Below are positions 1-5,810 of a DNA stretch of 24,211 nucleotides, one piece after another. A program made the position numbers and the translations under genes. Under the pieces are notes generated by a model. That model was not told the origin of the DNA, ran no database searches, and saw nothing but the letters and a program-made list of their open reading frames with translations. Numbering within the stretch: the stretch's first letter is position 1; each line of letters starts with the position of its first letter. Source of the stretch: a virus; the IMG/VR virus record IMGVR_UViG_3300032246_001848, positions 1 to 24,211 of that record; one strand, given 5' to 3'.

Positions 1-1
1 C

Positions 2-55
2 CAAATTACACTGACGATGGCACAACCATTTTCAGGGACAGCATATCTGTCCTAA
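2..55 (+). CDS. 3' end of an upstream gene (partial)
   Basis: The second forward frame is open from the left edge and ends at TAA 53-55, giving a C-terminus that reads QITLTMAQPFSGTAYLS. The stop overlaps the AAGGAG that serves the next gene, the tight packing seen elsewhere in this block, and the codons (GCA, ACA, CAA, CCA, TCA) match the neighbours. The first frame is also open here but runs on into the next gene out of frame, so it is less likely. Seventeen residues are too few to assign a function; a virion protein is the contextual guess. Confidence 0.5.
   Translation, partial: QITLTMAQPFSGTAYLS
36..52 (+). repeat. Short inverted repeat before the first complete gene
   Basis: GGACAG and CTGTCC form a perfect 6-bp stem around the loop CATAT, with one more possible G-U pair outside it. 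It overlaps the last codons of the upstream gene and ends just before the AAGGAG site. There is no T-run after it, so it does not look like an intrinsic terminator. It may be an mRNA end-stabilising or processing hairpin, or chance. Confidence 0.3.
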
Positions 56-67
56 AGGAGATAAAAA

Positions 68-1495
68 ATGGCAAGATTATTTGTAACCAACATTGACCTC
101 AACAAGAATGAGCTGCTCAATGCCCGAATTCAAAATTTAAGTGCTGCACCATCCAGCCCAGTAGCAGGTCAAGTTTACTATGACACTACAAACAATACAA
201 TGTATTACTACAATGGACTCACTTCTCCCAATGGCCCATGGATGCCAATGTCTGGATCTGCAGAGGTCATTCAAGACGTAGTTGGCGCATTAATTTCTGG
301 CGGAACAGGTTTAACAGCAACATACAATGACCCAGCAGGAACGCTATCAATTAAATTAAATGATACCGCAGTAACAGCAGGCTCATATGGTTCAACAACA
401 AAGATCCCAACATTTACAGTAGATCAACAAGGTCGTTTAACTGCAGCTGGCGAAGCAAATGTTGCAACAGTCCTCAGCATTGCAGGAGAAACTGGTACAG
501 ATACAGTAAATCTTCTAACAGATACATTAACAGTAACTGGCGATAGCGCAATTGATACAGCAGTAACAGATAATACAATTACAATTACGGCAAAAAATGC
601 AACCTCATCTCAAAAGGGTGTTGCTTCATTTGATTCAACAGACTTTACAGTAACATCAGCAGCAGTAACATTAAATGCTGAGCGTGTACAAGATATTGTT
701 GGAGCTTTAGTACAAAGCGGAACTGGAATTACAGCAACTTATAATGACGCTGGAAATACAGAAACAATTAATATTACAAATACTGGTGTAACAGCTGGTA
801 CATATGGAGCTTCAAATAAAAGCTTAACAGTAGCTGTAAATGCACAAGGACAATTAACTTCTGCAGCAGCACAAGATATTTCAATCCCATTAAGCACACA
901 AACAACTGGAGATTATGTAGCAACAATTGCAGGAACTGCAAATCAGGTAACAGTTTCTCCAAATAATGGTCATAATGCATCTGTCACAGTAGGATTACCA
1001 AGTGATGTAACAATTACTAATAACTTGACAGTTGGCGGAAACTTAAATGTAACTGGAACAATTAACTCAGTTAATACTACTCAAGTAAATATTGTTGATA
1101 ATAAGATTAATCTTAATACCGACTTTACAGGAACACCAACAGTAGATTCAGGTATTCGAGTAGAGCGTGGCACATCATCAGATGTAGAAATACTATGGAG
1201 AGAAGCAGCTGGCTCAAACCAAGCAGCAACTACATGGGGACTAACAAATGATGGAACAAACTATCATTCAATTGCAAGAAAATATGCATCAGATCTTGCT
1301 AATCCATCAACATTAACAGCTTTAGTTGTAACACATAACTTAGGAACAACAGATGTTGTCGTAAATGTATTTGAGGCAACAGGATCTAGGGCAACTGTTG
1401 AAACAGATGTTGAACGCACATCAGCAAATACAATTACATTGAGATTTGCAACAGCACCTGCAAGTGGAGCATACAGAGTCGTAATTACTGGTTAA
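68..1495 (+). CDS. Tail fibre protein, modular, 475 aa
   Basis: This is a long beta-rich fibre made of modules common in phage fibres. Residues 25-50 form a short 'AAPSSPVAGQVYYDTTNN...YYYNG' unit, also present in the genes at 1507 and 5811. Residues 66-100 and 206-240 are two copies of a 'VQDxVGAL...GTGxTATYND' repeat. Copies of 'GVTAGTYG...TVxxQGxLT' (about 100-126 and 240-266) resemble lambda-type side-fibre repeats. Residues 181-200 (SQKGVASFDSTDFTVTSAAV) and 313-380 (LTVGGNLNVTGTINSVNTTQ and 'DSGIRVERG...EILWRE') match T4-like aquatic phage fibres. The C-terminal domain (about 420-475) starts with VTHNLGTTDVVVNVF. Start: ATG eight bases after AAGGAG at 55-60. No catalytic motif is seen. 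The role is inferred as a trimeric fibre or adhesin on the tail or baseplate. Confidence 0.85.
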   Translation: MARLFVTNIDLNKNELLNARIQNLSAAPSSPVAGQVYYDTTNNTMYYYNGLTSPNGPWMPMSGSAEVIQDVVGALISGGTGLTATYNDPAGTLSIKLNDTAVTAGSYGSTTKIPTFTVDQQGRLTAAGEANVATVLSIAGETGTDTVNLLTDTLTVTGDSAIDTAVTDNTITITAKNATSSQKGVASFDSTDFTVTSAAVTLNAERVQDIVGALVQSGTGITATYNDAGNTETINITNTGVTAGTYGASNKSLTVAVNAQGQLTSAAAQDISIPLSTQTTGDYVATIAGTANQVTVSPNNGHNASVTVGLPSDVTITNNLTVGGNLNVTGTINSVNTTQVNIVDNKINLNTDFTGTPTVDSGIRVERGTSSDVEILWREAAGSNQAATTWGLTNDGTNYHSIARKYASDLANPSTLTALVVTHNLGTTDVVVNVFEATGSRATVETDVERTSANTITLRFATAPASGAYRVVITG

Positions 1496-1506
1496 GGGAG
1501 TTTTAA

Positions 1507-1758
1507 ATGTCAGTACAAAGATTAGTTCCCTTACATGCAGTAGCTTTAGCAACAGACCCAGCTAATCCACGCATCGGTGACATTTATTATAATACCGTTG
1601 CAACAGAATTAAGATACTATAATGGATCTATTTGGTCTCCTGTAGGAGGAGCAATAACTGGTTTGCTAGATCATATTCATACATATGATGGTGCAGTTTA
1701 TTCTGTAGAAGCATATCAAGTTCCAAATCCTGGCACATTAGATGGCGGCGTTGCATAA
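1507..1758 (+). CDS. Short fibre-type protein, 83 aa
   Basis: Residues 14-47 carry the same 'DPANPRIGDIYYNT...LRYYNGSIWSPVG' module as residues 25-60 of the preceding fibre, so it is an independently translated fibre module. The remaining ~35 residues (LLDHIHTYDGAVYSVEAYQV...) are unlike its neighbours and could be a tip or a docking peptide. A GGGAG at 1496-1500 sits six bases before the ATG. The stop overlaps the next start (TAATG), so the next fibre is probably translated by coupling. It may be an assembly partner of one of the flanking fibres or a short adhesin in its own right. The assignment as a virion protein is fairly safe; the precise role is unknown. Confidence 0.7.
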   Translation: MSVQRLVPLHAVALATDPANPRIGDIYYNTVATELRYYNGSIWSPVGGAITGLLDHIHTYDGAVYSVEAYQVPNPGTLDGGVA

Positions 1759-2939
1759 TGTCATTTGTAACAATAAAAATAAGAAGATCAACAACTGCAC
1801 AATGGGCTAGTTCTACAAAAATATTAGGCGCAGGCGAACTAGGACTAGATACCACATTAAATAAAATTAAAGTTGGTAATGGAACAAGCTTATGGTCAGC
1901 TCTTCCATTTATTAATGTTCTTCCAAGTGAATTTACAGAGTTAGCACAAGATGCTGTTGAGTCGGCATTAACGGCAGGCACGGGAATTACTAAAGTTTAT
2001 AATGATAGTGCAAATACAATAACATTAGCAGTTGATAGTACAATTGCAAATAAAACTTATGTAGATACAGCCGTATCAGGATTAAGCAATACTGCTTCAA
2101 CAACCTATATTCCATTAAGCCTTTTAGGTAACTTTGATGGCGTAGCAGAGCTTGATGCAAGTGGATTTGTTCCAGATTCACAAATTTCAGCAACAATTGC
2201 AAGAGACTCAGAAGTGTCTTCAGCTATTTCAACGGAAGTAACAAATAGAAATTCAGCTATTTCAACAGCTATAAATAATCTTATTAATTCAGCTCCAGGC
2301 ACACTAGACACATTAGGTGAAATTGCAACAGCATTAACTGCTGATGAATCAGCGGCAGCAGCATTAACAACATTAGTAAATACTAAAGCTCCAAAAGCAG
2401 ATCCAACATTTACGGGAACAGTTTCTGGAGTTACAAAAGCACATGTCGGGCTTGGCAATGTAGATAATACAACAGATGTTGAAAAACCTATTTCTACCGC
2501 TACTCAAACAGCACTTGATTTAAAAGCAAATCTTGCAGGACCAACATTTACAGGAACCGTATCAGGTATTACAAAAACTATGGTGGGTCTTAGCAATGTT
2601 GATAATACATCAGATGATACAAAAGCTTTAATTTCTTACATTTCAGTTTCTGCCGCAACTCGAACAATAAATTCTTCAACTGATAAAAATCGGATGCTTG
2701 AATGTAGTAATGCATGCACAATTACAATTCCAAATGATACTCAAGATGCTGGGTGGCCTATAGGATCTATGGTTGAAGTAAGACAAGTTGGAACTGGTCA
2801 AATTACCATAACTAAAGATGCAGCGGTAACCATGGTAGGAGCAGATTCTGGATTTAAGTCAAGAGTTCAATGGAGTACTCTAATGCTTGAAAAAAGAGCA
2901 GCTAATTCTTGGATCGTTACTGGAGATACAACTGCATAA
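1758..2939 (+). CDS. Tail fibre with Mtd-type N-terminal domain, 393 aa
   Basis: Residues 4-52 (VTIKIRRSTTAQWASSTKIL, GELGLDTT, IKVGNGTSLW, ALPFI) fit the short N-terminal domain found in Bordetella phage Mtd and many tail fibres, which attaches the fibre to the tail. It is followed by one 'AQDAVESAL...GITKVYNDSANTIT' repeat (62-93), a connector 'YVDTAVSGLSNTASTTYIPL' (101-142) shared almost word for word with the 5811 gene, a predicted helical section (145-210), and two 'PTFTGTVSGxTKxxVGLxNVDN' repeats (216-290). The C-terminal domain (293-393) is the common fibre head with 'TITIPNDTQ...GSMVEVRQVGTGQITI'. Its ATG overlaps the previous stop. No reverse transcriptase or template repeat is present, so the Mtd-like part does not indicate a diversity-generating element here. 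Confidence 0.85.
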   Translation: MSFVTIKIRRSTTAQWASSTKILGAGELGLDTTLNKIKVGNGTSLWSALPFINVLPSEFTELAQDAVESALTAGTGITKVYNDSANTITLAVDSTIANKTYVDTAVSGLSNTASTTYIPLSLLGNFDGVAELDASGFVPDSQISATIARDSEVSSAISTEVTNRNSAISTAINNLINSAPGTLDTLGEIATALTADESAAAALTTLVNTKAPKADPTFTGTVSGVTKAHVGLGNVDNTTDVEKPISTATQTALDLKANLAGPTFTGTVSGITKTMVGLSNVDNTSDDTKALISYISVSAATRTINSSTDKNRMLECSNACTITIPNDTQDAGWPIGSMVEVRQVGTGQITITKDAAVTMVGADSGFKSRVQWSTLMLEKRAANSWIVTGDTTA

Positions 2940-4168
2940 TGCCAAGAGCATCCAGAAGGTTACATATAGCTACAGTCTCTAGATTAAAGGCTTTGCTTTC
3001 CCTTGTAGAAAATTTTAGCAGAGCAACTCTTACAAATGCAGGAGCAACAAGTGCAAAATGGAAAACCATTGTTTCTGGATGGGGTGTATCTGCAGGTAAA
3101 GGAACATCTTCAGCAATAGGTGCTTTAATATCAACAACTTTTGCATCAACAGATGCAACATTAACTGCAAAAAATCCAGCAGGCGGTGTTGGACCAGCAT
3201 TTTGGATTACAGATTCTGGAAACTATTGGTCAGTAATTCATAATATTATAAATGTATGTCAAACTTGTACGGCTTGTGGTTCTTATAATAGCTGTACTTA
3301 CTGTAGCTCATATGGAACTTGCCCTGCATCTTCTTGTAATGGATACGGATCTTGTCCAGTATCTGTATGTAGTGGAGGATATTCAACTTGTCCAGCTAGC
3401 TCATGTAATTCATGGAGTTCATGTCCAGCATCCACATGTAACTGGTATTATCAATCACCTAGAAGCATTTGTAACTCTTATACAACAACAGAGAGAACAG
3501 GATGCGGATCACCATATTTTTATTCAGTAACAGTATGTAATGGATATGGATATACATACAAAGGAGGTTACGCATGTAATAGCTGGACCCAATCACCAAG
3601 AACTGGTTGTGGATTTTATTATACATACTATACAACTAGTTGTAATAGCTACTATGACTATACTGTAACTGTTTGTGGCGCATATTATGATTACTATTTT
3701 ACTTGTTGCACAGGCGGATATTATGATTATTATGTAACTTGTTGCCCAGGAGGATATTATAATTACACAGTAACCTGTTGCACTGGAGGATATTATGACT
3801 ACTCAGTATATTGTTGTACTGGATATTCAAATGGGCAGAGCTCTGCTTGTGGGTGTGCCAGTTATTATGATTATAGCTGTAATTGTGCAGATAATCATAG
3901 AATTGATTTATCTAAAAAAGAAAATGGGTCAGAAACACTAATTAGCTCTACTTCAAACTCTACAACAAATATAGCTGGAATAAAAGTTATTACTTCAGGT
4001 AATACAGTAACAGCATCAGCATATTCCGATGTAAATTTTTCTTCTCAAATCGGTTCAAATTTATCTACTACAAATAGTGGACAAAAGTCTAAAGACCATG
4101 GTATAATTTCTAAAGCTTCAAGTTCAAGTCAAGGTTATACAATAGATGAATTTAGGGTAAACGAATGA
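2939..4168 (+). CDS. LamG-like adhesin with inserted Cys/Tyr-rich repeat domain, 409 aa
   Basis: The ATG at 2939 overlaps the previous stop as TAATG, so I prefer it to an in-frame TTG 30 bases upstream. Residues 20-102 (ending FWITDSGNYWSVI) and 319-409 (starting NHRIDLSKKENGSETLIS, ending GYTIDEFRVNE) read as the two halves of a concanavalin A/LamG-like beta-sandwich. Between them, residues 107-316 hold 32 cysteines, all the cysteines of the protein, spaced mostly every 11 or 12 residues and embedded in Tyr, Ser, Thr, Gly and Asn. Three zones can be told apart: CPASSCNxxxS units (128-167), CNS/CG 11-mers grouped as 22-mers (178-246), and GGYYDYxVTCCx 12-mers (247-294). There is no signal peptide. 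The likely role is a virion surface adhesin; the insert's fold and bonding are unknown. The even cysteine number would allow full disulfide pairing. Confidence 0.8.
   Translation: MPRASRRLHIATVSRLKALLSLVENFSRATLTNAGATSAKWKTIVSGWGVSAGKGTSSAIGALISTTFASTDATLTAKNPAGGVGPAFWITDSGNYWSVIHNIINVCQTCTACGSYNSCTYCSSYGTCPASSCNGYGSCPVSVCSGGYSTCPASSCNSWSSCPASTCNWYYQSPRSICNSYTTTERTGCGSPYFYSVTVCNGYGYTYKGGYACNSWTQSPRTGCGFYYTYYTTSCNSYYDYTVTVCGAYYDYYFTCCTGGYYDYYVTCCPGGYYNYTVTCCTGGYYDYSVYCCTGYSNGQSSACGCASYYDYSCNCADNHRIDLSKKENGSETLISSTSNSTTNIAGIKVITSGNTVTASAYSDVNFSSQIGSNLSTTNSGQKSKDHGIISKASSSSQGYTIDEFRVNE
3320..3439 (+). repeat. CPASSC 11-12-residue tandem repeats (coding)
   Basis: Codons 128-167 of the Cys/Tyr-rich protein hold four consecutive units with the pattern C-P-x-S-x-C followed by five or six small or aromatic residues: CPASSCNGYGS, CPVSVCSGGYST, CPASSCNSWSS, CPASTCNWYY. 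The DNA copies differ mainly at third positions, so they are not a fresh duplication. Confidence 0.8.
3677..3820 (+). repeat. Four 36-bp tandem repeats encoding GGYYDYxVTCCx
   Basis: Codons 247-294 contain four in-phase 12-residue units: GAYYDYYFTCCT, GGYYDYYVTCCP, GGYYNYTVTCCT and GGYYDYSVYCCT. Each has a Cys-Cys pair in the same place and an aromatic cluster before it. They continue the 11-12-residue cysteine periodicity of the preceding part with a doubled cysteine. Confidence 0.85.
4078..4107 (+). promoter_or_regulatory. Candidate promoter inside the Cys-rich gene (TGGACA-18-TATAAT)
   Basis: TGGTATAAT at 4099-4107 is a perfect extended -10, and TGGACA at 4078-4083, one base from TTGACA, lies 18 bases upstream. 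It shares GGTATAATTT with the elements at 8307 and 22574. Transcription from it would begin near 4114, about 50 bases before the ATG at 4165, and would drive the four-gene group 4165-5789. It lies in coding sequence, so chance is possible. Confidence 0.45.
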
Positions 4169-4542
4169 AAAATAAAATTAAACTAATTGATGATATTAAA
4201 ACAAGATTAAGAGATGTAAATTGGTTTGCAAAAAATAAAGCTCATGAGACTATCAGGCATAAAGTAAAGATAGGATATCGTGTTCCTAAAAACCATGAAT
4301 TCACTCCAGATCAAAGCTTACTTGGAAGACATTATGCAATTGTTAATCCAGAAAGTTTTGTTGTTGAAGATGTAATGCATTGTGGAGAATCTATGGGAGA
4401 CCTTTTAGAATCTCGTCCATTTTTTATCCCACTAAATAAAGAAAATAAAGATAAAGTTCAATTTAAGCCAAATGAACCAGTATGGGTATACAATCCAGAA
4501 GAGCGTGATTTTTTTAGAGCTGAGATAATTAATAATGACTGA
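4165..4542 (+). CDS. Hypothetical phage protein, 125 aa
   Basis: I do not recognise the family. The protein is charged and appears soluble, with a basic N-terminal stretch (KNKIKLIDDIKTRLRDVNWF, KNKAHETIRHKVKIGYRV), a middle reading LLGRHYAIVNPESFVVEDVM, one MHCGESMGDLLESRPFFIPL segment and an acidic end (PEERDFFRAEIINND). It lacks the low-complexity Thr/Ala/Gly composition of the fibres, so it is probably not a fibre itself. It starts by ATGA overlap with the Cys-rich gene and overlaps the next gene by eight bases, so these genes are translationally coupled. A role as partner or maturation factor of the Cys-rich protein is suggested only by adjacency. Confidence 0.6.
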   Translation: MKNKIKLIDDIKTRLRDVNWFAKNKAHETIRHKVKIGYRVPKNHEFTPDQSLLGRHYAIVNPESFVVEDVMHCGESMGDLLESRPFFIPLNKENKDKVQFKPNEPVWVYNPEERDFFRAEIINND

Positions 4543-4777
4543 TCCTTTTGACAGACCAGCAAGGCCATGGGACCTTTACAATAAAAAAATTGGAAGAGTG
4601 CTTCCTACAACGGCAGAAGAAAGACTTGAGATTTGTAAAGGATGCGAATTCTTTATAAAAGCAACAACACAATGTAAAAAATGTGGCTGCATGATGATAG
4701 CAAAAACAAAGCTTCCAAATGCAGAATGCCCTATTGGAAAATGGGGACAAATTAAAGAAAAGGAGGAAATAATATGA
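4535..4777 (+). CDS. Zinc-ribbon-like six-cysteine protein, 80 aa
   Basis: Six cysteines are arranged as C34-x2-C37, C47-x2-C50-x-C52 and C65-P, followed by a basic GKW. The local text reads EICKGCEFF, CKKCGCMM and AECPIGKW. This is a compact metal-binding layout found in small proteins of many T4-like phages and bacteria; it recalls the DUF6171-type family, though I cannot confirm membership. Zinc or another metal as ligand is inferred from the pattern. The start codon lies eight bases inside the previous gene and the stop overlaps the next ATG (ATGA). No strong ribosome site precedes it, so coupling is likely. Its function is unknown; it is not a structural fibre by composition. Confidence 0.7.
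   Translation: MTDPFDRPARPWDLYNKKIGRVLPTTAEERLEICKGCEFFIKATTQCKKCGCMMIAKTKLPNAECPIGKWGQIKEKEEII
4761..4766 (+). promoter_or_regulatory. Strong ribosome binding site AGGAGG
   Basis: AGGAGG lies seven bases before the ATG at 4774 and inside the 3' end of the zinc-ribbon-like gene. It fixes the start of the 89-residue protein even though the two genes overlap by four bases. Confidence 0.8.
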
Positions 4778-5043
4778 CACGATATGACGACTGGCTAGCA
4801 GCACAAGAAGTTCCAGAACCAGTAGAGAATATATTTAGAACAGCAATGATTATCGACGGTAAAGTGGTTGAGACAATGCATACCGATGAAAGACTTTGGG
4901 CAATATTGAATAGTAATCCAACATTTGTTGATTTCACTAATATCAATTTTCCAAATAGAGTTACCGAAGATGGAGATCATCAAGTTGTAATATCAGCTGG
5001 ATGGAGCTATGACGGCACAACATTTACCCCACCAACAGAATAG
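4774..5043 (+). CDS. Small fibre-partner-like protein, 89 aa
   Basis: The sequence (MTRYDDWLAAQEVPEPVENI, RTAMIIDGKVVETMHTDERL, AILNSNPTFVDFT, AGWSYDGTTFTPP) matches a pattern of short proteins that sit beside fibre genes in many tailed phages: an acidic N-terminus, an 'xxIIDGKVVxTMxTDExLxAIL' core, and a 'GWxYDGTTFxPP' end. The 80-aa protein at 16460 and the 92-aa protein at 16182 have the same kind of ending. These are usually unassigned or taken as fibre-assembly or attachment proteins; that role is inference here. A strong AGGAGG precedes it. Confidence 0.65.
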   Translation: MTRYDDWLAAQEVPEPVENIFRTAMIIDGKVVETMHTDERLWAILNSNPTFVDFTNINFPNRVTEDGDHQVVISAGWSYDGTTFTPPTE

Positions 5044-5051
5044 GTTGTAAA

Positions 5052-5789
5052 TTGAAAAAAATTAAATTTGTCCCTTCTAAAGGGTTTGAGAATATTTTAT
5101 CTCCAACTCCTTTAAAAAATCATATACCTCAATGGTATAAAGATGGAGAAATGTATGACAATAAAGGAATGGCTGCTTTAAAAACATGTGTACCGTTTTT
5201 AGACGCAATGCTTTCTGGATATGTTTTAACAACTTGGGAAGATTTAAAAATAACTCAAAAGGGTAAAACTATAACCATAGAAGATGGTGACATACAACCA
5301 GATGGATCTTTTATTTCTAAGTCTAAAGAACAAAATCATTCTCATAAAATAAAAGGAAATCCAATAAGAAGTATGATGATTGGTGAAAGAACATCAACAA
5401 GCGGATCAACAATACCTAGGCCATCAGGACATTTACAAAATCATTTTACTTGGTCTGGGAAATGGGGAATGCAAGTTCCAAGAGGGTATTCAATACTTAT
5501 AACACATCCTTTAAATAGATTTGATTTGCCATTTACTACCACTTCTGGAATTATTGATAGTGATGGTTGGGTCCCACCAGGCAACATACCATTTTTCCTT
5601 CAAAAAGGATTTAATGGCGTTATACCAAAAGGAACTCCATTTGCACACATTTTTCCATATAAAAGAGATGGATGGTCTATGTCTATAAGTAAAGTTTTAC
5701 AAGCAAGAGCTTTTTTCGATGGTAATATAGATAGATCAGTAGTTGGATACTACAAAAAGAAGTACTGGAATCGCAAGAACTATAACTAA
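5052..5789 (+). CDS. Conserved phage protein of unknown function, 245 aa
   Basis: Motifs recall an uncharacterised family common in T4-like aquatic phages (DUF6065-like, from memory): IPQWYK (25-30), KTCVPFLDAMLSGYVLTTWE (44-63), HLQNHFTWSGKWGMQVPRGY (127-146), THPLNRFDLPFTTTSGIIDS (151-170) and GTPFAHIFPYKR (194-205). The alternation of beta-type motifs with conserved Pro, Gly and aromatic residues suggests a compact enzyme-like or ligand-binding fold, but I can name no active site. The start is TTG at 5052, eight bases after the preceding stop and only weakly preceded by TAGGT; starting at an internal ATG would lose the conserved IPQWYK region. It is the largest non-fibre gene in the left half of the block. 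Confidence 0.65.
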   Translation: MKKIKFVPSKGFENILSPTPLKNHIPQWYKDGEMYDNKGMAALKTCVPFLDAMLSGYVLTTWEDLKITQKGKTITIEDGDIQPDGSFISKSKEQNHSHKIKGNPIRSMMIGERTSTSGSTIPRPSGHLQNHFTWSGKWGMQVPRGYSILITHPLNRFDLPFTTTSGIIDSDGWVPPGNIPFFLQKGFNGVIPKGTPFAHIFPYKRDGWSMSISKVLQARAFFDGNIDRSVVGYYKKKYWNRKNYN

Positions 5790-5794
5790 TCAGA

Positions 5795-5803
5795 GGGTAT
5801 AAT
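5795..5803 (+). promoter_or_regulatory. Candidate promoter GGGTATAAT, leaderless type
   Basis: TATAAT at 5798-5803 in the 21-base gap between genes is followed by seven bases and then ATG 5811. The expected transcription start therefore falls on or next to the start codon, giving a leaderless message for the 829-aa fibre. The only purine-rich run (AGAGGG) is 13 bases from the ATG and overlaps the -10, so it is poorly placed as a ribosome site. No -35 is visible at 16-18 bases. Confidence 0.5.
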
Positions 5804-5810
5804 ATAACAT

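Noticed and set aside
2909-2938. Upstream TTG start for the Cys-rich gene, ten codons longer
   Set aside because: It would overlap the previous gene by 31 bases, while the ATG at 2939 gives the TAATG overlap used five other times in this block.
3252-3530. Plus-strand frame of 92 residues inside the Cys/Tyr-rich gene
   Set aside because: It is the out-of-frame reading of TGT/TAT-rich codons, with no ribosome site; the main frame shows clear periodic protein-level repeats.
3257-3886. Metallothionein or an insect-type antifreeze homologue
   Set aside because: Tyr and Gly content is too high and the domain far too long for a metallothionein. The cysteine spacing (5 plus 6, then 11-12) differs from that of the beetle antifreeze repeat, so only a general solenoid analogy is kept.
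1758-4168. Diversity-generating retroelement, suggested by the Mtd-like N-terminus and the Tyr/Asn/Cys/Ser-rich neighbour
   Set aside because: No reverse transcriptase, no template repeat and no accessory gene are seen in the window. The Tyr/Cys pattern is periodic along the protein, which fits tandem repeats and not adenine-directed variation.
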